Origin: Cristatella mucedo
Lineage: Eukaryota > Bryozoa > Phylactolaemata > Cristatellidae
DNA: 64,000 nucleotides
NCBI GenBank assembly: GCA_009760855.2
Contig: WPIO01000008.1
Location: forward strand, 11,488,501-11,552,500
Direction: 5' to 3'
In this document: in pieces, positions 41,615 to 54,106 of the stretch
Numbering within the stretch: position 1 is the stretch's first letter
How the letters are laid out: every line of letters starts with the position of its first letter
Position numbers and translations under genes: made by a program
Notes under the pieces: generated by a model
Seen by the model: only the letters and a program-made list of their open reading frames with translations
Databases searched by the model: none
What the model was told of the DNA's origin: nothing

Positions 41615-44600
41615 ATGCCTCCCCAGCACACGTACACTCACCTTGCGGATCTCGAAGAGGGCAAATGCTACGATGTGTATGGAGTTGTCAAGTTTTTCAA
41701 GCCACCATATAAAACTCGGGGGACCGGTAAGCTATGCTGCCACTGCTGTTGAGCGTATACCGCAGGTGCCGTGAATACATGCCCTGCCGTTTACCAATTG
41801 TTGTCAGTGCCCATGCTGCATGTGAGGCAATGGACATGTGTACCTGCGTTGGCCACAACTTAGATATATAATTACATACTTATAAGTACACGAATTCGGT
41901 AATTGAGAAAAACAAAAGCACTTCGGTTGTATAACTCCCTAACAGAACCACATCTTTAACCAAATCGAGGCATCAATTTAGATACAAAATGTATGCACAT
42001 AGAGATTAATGGCTACTATGAGCCATTGTTCTTACCTGTTCCTGGCCACCATCAGGCTATTCAAGTACATTTATTGCCTGTTGGTAGATGCTTCTGTCAG
42101 TGCACGGTGAGGTAGAGAAAAATCATGAAAAGCCACTTGCTTTGCTGCATTGATGAGTAAATTTTGTTCTAATAATAATAATAATAATAATATTGCACTT
42201 GATAAAGCGCCCTCAGAGAACTTAATCTCTTTCTAGGCGCTTTACATTTGCTGCAAAGTGATACGCAATAGAATAGTAAGTAAAATCATGCTTGAAAAAC
42301 AAACAAAATGAATAACATGGTTAGGGGTTACATGCACTGGGTCAGCATGCAAATGTGGTTAGTGGCAGCATGAACAGTGTCAGCACGCATAAGCACATCG
42401 AGGACGAATCACAAGGACCCACTAAATGCTGTCCTAAATAGGTATGTTTTTAAGTTTCTTTTAAATGTGGTCAGGTCAGGGGATGTTCTGATGCAGGTCG
42501 GGAGGGAGTTCCAGGCTGTGGGAGCATACGAGCTAAATGCACGGTCTCCAAAGGATTTAAGGTTTGTACGAGGTATTTCTAGACTGTTGGATTCCGAAAA
42601 GCGAGTGGTACGATGCTTTGCCTGATGGGGTAGTATCTCTGAAAGATAGGCTGGAGCCATAGAATGAAGAGACCTAAAAGTGAGCGACAAAACCTTGAAG
42701 TCAATCCGTTGCTTGACTGGTAACCAGTGCAGGTCGGCGAGAAGTGGAGTAATGTGGCAACTGCGACGCTCACGACAGACAAGCCTAGCTGCAGAGTTTT
42801 GCACCAGCTGCAATCGCCTGATCGCACATGCTGGTAGGCCAGTAAGCAGTGAGTTGCAGAAGTCGAGACGAGATGTCACGAATGCATGGACCAACTTGGA
42901 CGTGGTATCCTTATCTAAACAAGCCCTAATTTTAGCAATGTTATGAAGCTGAAAATAGGCTGATTTGACTGTGGAGCTGATGTGGTCGTCTAACGAGAGG
43001 TTCTGGCCAATGTTCCCTGACAAATAGCAATTGCCAGATTCAACACCCTTGATTTTGGATAATCACGATTCGCCTCCATTCTTTTGGTTAGCCCTGCCAA
43101 CCAGAGAGGAATGCCTGCTGTTCAGAGAGCACAGTGGACCTTCTTCACAATATGAGTCGGCCACCGAGTCTTGTGGAACTTTCCTACGTAAGGCGGAGCG
43201 TCAACAAAATATTTATAAAATTGGTCCGGATATCGAATATTTGGTTATAATACTTTTTAATCGACAAACATGCTAGAAATGCTATCGGAAGTTGTGACAA
43301 CTTTCACATGAAAGAAAATTATTATCCAAACCATATCGAACCCGGATGTAAACCGGAAGCAACACATCTGAAAATATTACTGATCTCAGCATTACGTACG
43401 ACTTGTATTCGTACTTGTTGATTCTTGGTAGATGAAGGTACATGTGTGAAGCCTGTTGAGGTGCTTGCTTGAGACTTTTATGCAGCTTCATTTTTAGTAT
43501 AGCTTGATACCTTGTACATTCCATAACTTGGCTAATATCAAGGTGAAATTCGAATTGCGAATTCAGCTCTGCTTGTACGACATGAGATAGATCATTTCTT
43601 ATTTCGTTCAGATAGGTTTTGCTCTACATGTCAAAAAACGCTCCGGAGCTTTGTTTTCTGCAATCATGGAAATATATATTACAAAACTTATCTGACCGAA
43701 ATCAGAAATAATATAGCATCATTTTGTACGATCAGAGCTGAACTCTGATTTCAAATTTCACTCTAATACGTGAAGTGTTAGCCGATTTATGGAATGTACA
43801 AGGCATCAAGCTACACTGAAAATGAAGGCTATATAAAAATTACAAGCATGCACCTCAACAAGCTTCTGCATGTACGTCCATCTACCAAGGTTCAACAAGT
43901 ATGTATGTAAGTCGCATATGATGCAGAGGTAAGTAAGTTTGTTATTTGTAGATATGTTAAAATGGGCCGTGATAGCCCAGGAGGTAAGGTGCATGCTCTT
44001 CACGACCGAGGTCGGGTGTTCAAATCCTTCAGTTGGCGATCCTTGATTGACAAATGCAGGTGGCAGCGATAAACGTTAAGGCCCTTCTGCTGCTATACAA
44101 ATGAGGCAGTTAAGTCAGCTATTATTATTATTACTGCTATGCTGCTTCCGGTTTACACCCGGGTTAGACATGGTTTGGATAAACTTTTTTCTACGTGAAA
44201 GTCGTCGGAATTTCTTATCCCATTTCGAACAGGTTTGTCTTTTGTAAGGTATCCTAAACAAATATTTGACTGCCTGACCAATTTTATAAGTGTTAGAGTG
44301 CGTACGTGCATTACATAATAATGATAATGCACTTGATAAAGCGCCCTCGAGAACTAAATCTCTTTCTAGGCGCTTTACATTTGCTGCAAAGGGAAATGCA
44401 ATTGAATGGTGAGTAATATCATGCTTGATAAACAAACAAAATGAATAACATGGTTAGGGGTGACATGCACAGGGTCAGCATGCAAATGTGGTTAGTGGCA
44501 GCATGCACAGTGTCAGCACGCATAAGCACATCAAGGACGAATCACAGGGACTCATTAAATGCTGTCCTAAATAGGTGTTTTTCAAGTTCTTTTTAAATGT

Positions 44601-47600
44601 GGTCAAGTCAGGGGATGTTCTGATGCAGGTCGGAAGGTGTTCTTGGCTTTGGGAGCATACGAACTAAATGCACGGTCTCTAAAGAATTTGAGGTTTGTAC
44701 GAGGTATTTGTAGACTGCTGGATTCCGAAAAGTGGGTGGTACGATGCTTGGCCTGATGGGGGAGTATATCTTAGAGATAGGCTGGAGCCAAAGAATGAAG
44801 TGACCTAAAAGTGAACGACAAAACCTTGAAGTCAATCAGTTGCTTGACTGATAGCCAGTGCAGGTCGGCGAGAAGTGGTGTACTGTGGCAACTGCGATGC
44901 TCACGACAGACAAGCTTGGCTGCCGAGTTTTGCACCAGCTGCAATCGCCTGGTCGCTCATGCTGGTAGGCCAGTAAGCAGTGAGTTGCAGAAGTCGAGAC
45001 GGGATGTCACGAATGCATGGACCAACTTGGACGTGGTATCCTTATCTAAACAACCCCGAATTTTAGCAATGCTACGAAGCTGAAAGTAGGCAGATTTGAC
45101 TGTGGAGCTGATATGGTCGTCTAACGAGAGGTCGCTTTGGAATATGACACCTAGATTTCGAGCTGATTCAACTGGAGATATGCTGGCAGAGCCAATTTTG
45201 AGCGTCAGCCTTTCCCATTTGTGAAGCACACTGGGTTTGCCCATAACTAGTAAGTTAGTTTTATCGTCATATAGTTTTAGAAAATTTGCTGCCATCCATG
45301 TGCGGATGTCATCAATACATGCAGCAAGTGAGTTGAGAGAATTTAAGGTGCTCAAAGGCTGGGAGGGATCAAAGCAAAGGTACAACTGAGTGTCATCTGC
45401 ATAGAAGTGAAAGCCTAGATTGTGCTTGGCAATCACATCAGCAAGAAGGGGAGTATAAACCGTGAAAAGGACCGGACCTAGCACGGAGCCCTATGGTACG
45501 CCATATTTCAGAGGTACCTCAGATGATATTTGTCCATTCACGTCAATACTCTGGAGTCTCCCACTGAGATAGGACCTGAACCACTGCAGAGCAGTGCCAG
45601 TGATGCCCAGGCGAGATGAGAGGCGCTCTAGAAGAACTTTGTGATCGATGTATCAAAAGCTGCCAAAAGATCGAGCAAAACATGGGACATGACCTGAGGC
45701 TAATGACATATTAACGATGCTAGTTATGCATGGCAGAAGCAGATTAATGCAACGTAGGAGCAGGACAGTGGGAATAGGGTCCAGAGGACTTGTTGTCTTC
45801 TTTGATTGAGATAGGAACTTCGGGACTAGATCACTAGTGACCTGCTTAAATGTAGACATTGAGGTGCAGCCAGGAATCTAGGAACAGCATTCTAGTGGGG
45901 ATATTGTCATCGCAGGGATGAATTCCCTGATCTTGTCTATATTCTGCACAAAGAATCAAGAGATGCGATCGGGTAGATCATCACAAGGATCATCAGGTAA
46001 GGAGCTAATCTGGGAACGGTTGAGGAGATGGTTGATCGTCGATATTAGCATTTTTGGATTGTGCATCTGTGATTCAACAATGTTTTTATAGAAGCTAGAC
46101 TTGGCCTTTGCTAGGATCGATTGGTACGACCTACAGTAGTCTTCATATGCCTGTCGATGGACAGTCAGTCCTGATCTTTTGTATGATTTTTCAAGCTTCC
46201 GCTTTGTAGACCTGGCATGTTTAATGTCTGTTTTAAACCATAGGCCGTCTTGGCGAGGGTGCACAGTGCGCTTTGTCAGAGGTGCAAACTCGTCGAGCGT
46301 GTCAGATAGTATCTTGTTGTAGCTATCTACCAATGATGACAGATCGGAGGGAGGACTGAGCAGCAGAGGTGAAGCAGATATTCTCGCACGGACAGCATCG
46401 ATGTCAAGGGTCTTGAGGTTTTGCGATTCACATGTTATTTTAGAGGAAGAGGTGGGCACACACTGTAGATTGAATGAGATCTGCATGTGGTCAGATAAGC
46501 AGGATTTGGTAATAATTGGTGATGACCAAGTGCAGTTGTTTGAGAAAATCTGGTCGAGTGTGTGACCCTTGATGTGAGTAGGGCCATGAACATGAGCCAC
46601 AAGAGACAATGAGTGAGTCAATGCACGAAATTTGGTGCCGAAAGTGTCAGATAAGTTATCAAAGTGAACGTTGAAATCACCCATAACGAGGAAGGATCGA
46701 TTTCTTGCACACAGAATCGAAATGAGATCGGAGGAATCTGAGATAAAGGAGGATTTGGTACCTGGTGGGCTATAGACTACTGCCACTACCGGTAGCATCT
46801 TTTTTCGGATGAGACCAAGACAATTGATTCAAAAGACTGCTTCGAGGGTACTGCAAATGGCTTGAAGTTGAATTTTGAGCGCATGATAATAGCAACTCCA
46901 CCTCCAGTTTTGATTGATCTAGGGATGTGAAAGAACGAGAAACCAGATGGGGTAGCGTCTTTAATTGTCGGGCCGTTTATCGATTTTAGCCAAGTTTCAG
47001 TTAGGGCGAGCAGGTCGATACCATTTTCAGAAATAAGGTCGCTTATTACCAGAGGCTTATTGCACATTGAGCAAGGATTCCAAAGGCAAGCGATAAGTCT
47101 GGCCGATGGAGTTACAACAGGCCTGATGACCAATAAGTTAGAGAGATTCACAGTGACGCATATGGGGGAGCTTGCTGAGTGGTTCGAGACAATGCTAGGA
47201 ATACCAAACGAGCAGGTACTCAACTCGAAGTTCCCGCCCAACGAGCAGCGTCTGACCTTGCGGTTCCGGCCACTGCGGTGGTTACGAGGTGCTTTTCTTT
47301 TGTTAATGCATAGTTCACGAATTTTGGCAACAACATTAATATCTAGGAATGCATTGATCTACGATGACGAAGCGATAGCAGCTGCTGACGATCATTACTA
47401 ACATGCAGGCTACTAGCCACTGACGTAGCTAAGGCAGCAGCCGGCTTGGGAGACCCAGCAGCCCGAAGCGATAAGCATTTAGATGTCCATAGGCACGTAA
47501 TTTCTATCGTGCTACGGTCAAATAAGAATCAGAATAACTTTAAACAGGTCTTAGCTGTATCGTTTCCGTATACGATGTTCACAAAAACTTCGGTTTTCGG

Positions 47601-50600
47601 AAGAATTCTGCAACGAACACGAACGCACGTTAGAGAGCTTTATGTCAGGAGGCGAAAATGGCGAATTAAAGAGAGAGGCGAATACATCTGTTGGGCCACC
47701 AAAAAAACGTATCTACTGCTCGATTACTTATGGGCACGGATCATTTGCAGTGACTTTTAAAGGCATGCAAACATTCCTGCAGCATACGAAGGTGTATGTG
47801 CAAATATATACTCGCAACTATGTGACGTGTTTTCTATCCCAATCTCTTTGTATTTCTGTAAGCTAGTTATATATTGACAAAATCATGTAATTAGAAAAAA
47901 GTTAACTGAGCTCACATAGTGAATCAAAGTGCCTGGCAGTAGAAGATGTAATTCACTTGCATACTGCAAATAAGTTATTGTGAGTAAATCCACGTAAATA
48001 TGCCAGCATAGCCAAACCTCTGCTCATGAAACTGTTCTTGAGTCAGAACGTGATTTAATGTCTTCAGTAATTCTTACCTGGACATGTAAGGGACTGAGTT
48101 AGATCGTATGGGTCATCCAGCATAACTCATGAGTCAGGTGTCAGTGTTGCGTCTGCTGATTACCTAAGAACTAAACTTTAAACCTGCTGTTTGCTCTTGA
48201 ACCAAGTAGACAGAATTTCATGTCTGTTGAGTATGAACTAAAATAGAAAATAAATACATAAATATGGCTGTGACTAGCCTTGTATGCCGGACCCACATGT
48301 GTGCCAGTCATTTAAGTTTGATAACATTTTGTCAACATTGTACAGGTATATGTTGCTGAGCTAGCTTTAAGCCAGTCCTTCAAAGGGTGTGGTTATTCAG
48401 GCTAAGTTTACCTGCAGCTGGCAGGCTGTAGTTAATTTCGAAGGACTTCGTGGGTTTTGATGTTTTGGGTGTCAAACTGGGAAACTGTGCTGTCCACATA
48501 TGTCAATAGTCGATTGCCCTTTCAGCCAAAATCCATGTATACCTGTGCCGAGTATCCAGTTGAGGCTTCTCAGGATGATCAAAACCACACCTTGAAGGTC
48601 ATCGCTATATGACAGTCGGGGATGCCATGCATCAGAGGGGGGGGGACCGGATTACAATTGCAATGGACAAGATAGTGATGGTATTAATGTTGTAGGTTAT
48701 GTCCTAGTTTGCAGCATTACTGACCCATCTCTTCCTAATTCGAAAATGAACAAGTTGAAGTGTCTTTTCTTCGAAAACGACTCGAGCTTGCTGCCTGACA
48801 TTGATCACGTTGGGGACGTTGTGCGCTTTCATCGATTGAAGGTTATTATGTCTCGGTTTTTTCAATGCGCGGTGGCTTGAGAGCTGAAGCATGCAACCTG
48901 CACTTGTCTGTCATCGTAATGCAGCTTCGAGTGCCTACCCGTGTAGGTCATTAGTCATGGGCAAGACTTGCAGGGCCAGCGTGGCCCCGGATTTGCGTGC
49001 CTCGTATTCAGCGGAGAAGTCGGCGCCGAGCTGGCCCCCAGGTCGACCACATCGAAGTTTACATTATCCGATCGTGACAAGGATCAGGTTTGTCAATCTT
49101 ACTCGTAGAACCAGTTTTTGGCATACATTTATATATCGCCTACGCGTTTACTTACATGTCCATGTCACGGGCTCACTTGTGTATCTTGTTAGCACTAGTG
49201 TCTAACTCCCAGTCTGTCTGACTTGCCGTTTCCCTTTCCGTTCCCATCAGTTTACGAGTTGAAATGGAATTTTAACAGTCAGCATCTTGAAGGTATTATT
49301 TGAGTTGGACTATTTTATAAAAAGTCAGACGTTGGTGAAGATATGAAAAATGCTTTGTAATTTGTAAATTTGTAAATGTTAGCACGACTAAGGCAACAGG
49401 GCATGCTGTGTCTTTAAGCACGCGTGTTGATAATAATAATAATAATAATAATACACTTGATAAATTGCCCTCAGATAACTCAATCTCTTTATAGGCACTT
49501 TACATTTTTTGCAAAGGGAAACACGATTGAATGGTGAGTAATATCAATAATAATAACAAAATAATAATAATGTACTTGATAAAGCGCCCTCAGAGAACTC
49601 AATCTCTTTCTAGGCGCTTTAAATTTGCTGCAAAGGGAAATGCAATTGAATGGTGAGTAGTATCATGCTTGATAAACATAAAAAAAACATGATTAACTTG
49701 GTTAGGGGTGACATGCACAAGGTCAGCATGCAATTGTGGTTAGTGGCAGCATGCACAGTGTCAGCAAGCATAAGCACATCAAGGACGAATCACAGGGACC
49801 CACTAAATGGTGTCCCAAATAGGTGTTTTTAAAGTTCTTTTTAAATGTGGTCAAATCAGGGGATGTTCTGACATAAGTCGGGAGTGTGTTTAAGGCTTTG
49901 GGAGCATACGAACTAAATGCACGGTCTCCAAAGGATTTGAGGTTTGTACGAGGTATTGGTAAACTGTTGGATTCCGAAAAGTGGGTGGTACGATGCTTGG
50001 CCTGATGGGGGAGTAGATCTGAGAGATAGGCTGGAGCCAAAGAATGAAGTGACCTAAAAGTGAGCGACAAAATTTTGAAGTCGATCAGTTGCTTGACTGG
50101 TAGCCAGTGCAGGTCGGCGAGAAGTGGTGTGATGTGGCAACTGCGACGTTCACGACAGACAAGCCTAGCTGCAGAGTTTTGCACCAGCTGTAAGCACCTG
50201 ATTGCTTATGCCGGTAGGCCAGCAGTGAGTTACAAAGTTGAGTGAAAGAAGACAAAGGTCTGGACAGAACTGCATACAGCGATGTTGATTTTGTGCTTTC
50301 TTTTGTGGCAGCTACTATTCTTTACAAAATAGTGTTTAGGCACCTTGTATATGTTGCAGTCTGCATTCTTCAGGTCGTGCAACTCCGTAATTGGTCTTAC
50401 CAGCAGATTCAGAGTTCTCGTTTCCGGTTGCTACGCAGTGTGAACTGCGCAGGTATATACTTTGATCTGGTGTGCCAAGTCATCGGAGTATGTCAGTTGA
50501 CACCACACGAATGCATCCTGCTCAAAGCTTGGGATGGAACTAGAACCCCGTGGTAAGTGTTAATTGAATGGTCCTGTGAAGACTTTCTGCCATCTAGTCT

Positions 50601-53600
50601 GTTGTTTCTAGTGTTGCCTTAAAACAAAATACAGTATACGTAAGATAGCCCAGCACATGGAAAAAGCAGGGTTTTGTGGCAGAGGGATGATACATGCTAA
50701 CTTCTCTTACTGTTTACATCATTGCATTAATCAAAGTTGTTCTGGCATATTTTGTAGCTATTTCAAATCAAAAGACCTCTCATTATTGCAAGAGGCTGAT
50801 CAAAGTGTCACTGTATCTGTGGATGTAGAGCTGGCTAGCATGGCAGGAGATCTTTCAGTGGACATCTTTATTTTTGACAATCATACAGTACAAGCTTATG
50901 ACTTGAAGGTATGACTATATTGATGGGAGCTCAACTAATCACTTGTCTCTCACAGTTCATCATTAGAGGTTTAATAGTCTGTTCTGTGTGCCTGTTCCTG
51001 ATATCATGATGGACCTTGAATTGCATGCAGCCGCGTTGATTTGCTCCATGCCTCTGTTGGTGAGTCAACGTAATTGTAGTTGTGTCATTATGCACTCCAG
51101 ATCGAAACAGATCTCGATTCTTGTATAGAGTATGAGTTGGGCACTGCAGCATTGAGTTAGCGAATTACAGTTTACAAAGATCAGCATCATTCTCGAATAG
51201 AGAATGCCTTTCTACTCATTACCTCGTATTGCATGGTTTGTAAGACTTTATAATTTCCTTCCAGGCTTTTGATCTGGAAGTTGTGGGAGACTTGGATTTA
51301 ATGGATTTGGTTAAAAGCAGAAACACACCGAACGTGAAAAAACAAAATTGATTGTAGGTAGCGATGCCCTAATAATGTTGATTAAGGCTGGACTTAAATA
51401 GGCCTACTCCAAGCCTACTCGTGTCTTTAATGACCCCAAAGAAAGCGTTGCCTGTATCGTTTCTATAGTAACCTTCCTAGGATTCTTTTCTTCTCACCTC
51501 AGCAGTCCACGTGTTTGGAAAGTATGGAACCTGCCGACATTCAATATTCTTGTAATAATAATAATAATAATAATAATATTTCTAATTTTTTGTTTGTATA
51601 GAACCCTAAGAGAACCTTATCTATCCAGGTGCTTTACAACTCACTGCAAGAGTTTCAGTACCCAAGGTATAGTGGTGTGCAAGGTATCAAGCTTGCAAAA
51701 GCAAACCAATACCATGCGTAGGCCAGATTGCTGAATCAACACGAATTAACTCATGGCTACCGGTTGGTAAGATCAATGGCCAGTAGCATGAACTAAATGA
51801 TGCACAGGTACGCACACAAAGTACACCTGAACAAAAAGGAAAGTTCATTGGGGCAAAGGAAAGGCTGACCTGAACAGATGCATCTTCGTCTGAGTCTTTA
51901 AGGATGAAAGGCCATTGCAAGTAGTGACCATACCCGGAAGTAACTTCTAGACTTACGGTGTATCCAAGCTGAAGACTCGATCACCCAAAGATATTAATTT
52001 AGTTTATACGCGCTGGAGGTTCGATCGCCAAAATATTTCAATTTAGTGTGATGGACAGCAAGAGGACTAGATGCTGAGGAACAACTGGTGCAAGAGCACT
52101 CCGGAGGAACATGGAGGTCGGATAGGCCGGCTAGTGCTAGCGAATGGAGTGACCTATAAGCCAGATAGAGGATCTTAAAATCGATTCGATGCTTGATGAA
52201 GAGCCAGCAGCGCTCAGACAAAGTGTTTTGATATAGCAGCTACACCATTGATGACAGACTTGACCAGTTGCTGTGTATTGACACCAATTGTAGACGTTTA
52301 AGGGCACAGGACATGCCTCCTGAATAAACAGAATTGCAATAATCTGGTTGCTTTGGTACAAATGTGTGAGCTAGTTTGGCTGTCATACTCTTTTCTAAGC
52401 AGGCCCTGATTTTGTTGATGTTCCTTTGCTGAAAGTAGACCGACTTAAGAGTGGAAGAAATGTGCTCATCTAATGGCAAGCCGTTTTTGTATTATTATCC
52501 CACACTAGGTAAGGTGGTTGCTTTCACGACCTTGTTCCCGAGGTCGTGGGTTCGATTCCTGCAGTGGGCGATTCTTTATCGCCACTGCAAGCGGTGGTGA
52601 TAGCCGTAAGGCCCTTCTGTCGCTATACAAAAAAGGCTGTTTAATCAGCTAGGATTTTTTTTTGGCAGACGTCACTGGAGTGATGCTAGCTGAACCAATC
52701 TTGAGTGTTAGTTCTTCTAACTATCGGGTGACCCTAGCTTTGCCTAATGTCGTCAATGCAGGCAGTATTGTGAAGAGAAGGGTACCAAAGATTAAACCAT
52801 AAGGTACCCCATACTGTAAGGGCTTCATAGATGACCGACAACCGTTTACATCCATGCTCTATCGCCGTTTACATCCACACTCTATCATCTCTCACTGAGG
52901 TAGAACTCCACCGAGTTTAGCACGATGCCAGTGATGCTCCGGTGTGTGGAGAGGTGCCACCGAAGGATCTGGTGGTTAATAGTGCCCATCAGAGAGGCCC
53001 TAGCCTAATCAGCATTGTTCAAAAGGTCATTGTAAATGCGCCTCCAAATTAAGATTAGTACTAATACAAAAAAATTGTAATGCCCTATGAGAACTAAATC
53101 TTTTTCTAGGCACTTTATATTTGAAAGGAAACATATCAATTGGTTAGTGATGACATGCACAGTGGCAGCACACGTAAGCACACAAAGGAAAATTCGCATG
53201 AATGGAGCAAATGCTTTGAGGAGCGTGTTTTTTAGCTTCTTTTTAACCTTGCCAAGTCGGGAGATGTCATAAGGTCAGTCGGGAGTAAATTCCAGGCCTT
53301 GGGTGCCAACGAACTGATGGCACAGTCTCGAGATGATTTGAGATTGATCAGAACCGTAGCTAAAAGACGACTCAGGAGACCTGGTACAATGCCTGAAAAG
53401 TAAGTATTTCTAATATGCAGATCGGAGCAAGAGAATGAAGGGACCTACAAATTAGGAATACAACCTTGAAATAGAAACACCACTTGGTGAGAACCGGTGC
53501 AGCAACGTTCACGACAGACAAGCATAGCTGCTGAGTTTTGCAGCAAGTGTAAGCACCAGGTGCATGGGCAAAAAGACCTGCAAGTACTTAGTTACAGAAA

Positions 53601-53965
53601 TGTAAACGGAATGACATAAATGCTTGGGCCAGCTCGTCCGTGGTATCTTTATCTAAGCAGCACGAATTTTCGTAATGCTACATGTCTGAAAGTGGGCATA
53701 CGTGATCATCGAGCTGACTTGGTCATCTAATGAAGGGTCATTTTGGAACAGGGCATCCAGATTTGCACATGCCTGTTGAAGCAACAGGGGATATGTTGGC
53801 ATTGCCAATTTTCAGTCTTAATGCTTTCCAATTTCTTGGATCATGACATCCAATATGCTCGATAAGTGATTATTTTGCTGGTAATCACAGCAGTTTGATT
53901 GCTCATTAATTACCCTGGTGAATACTAAGCTCTCGGCAGTTTCGTTACGCTGCAATAGTGTGTGC

Positions 53966-54004
<39 letters not shown>

Positions 54005-54050
54005 TGTGTGCGTGCGTGCGTGCATGCGTGCGTGTGTGCGTGCGTGTGCA

Positions 54051-54106
<56 letters not shown>

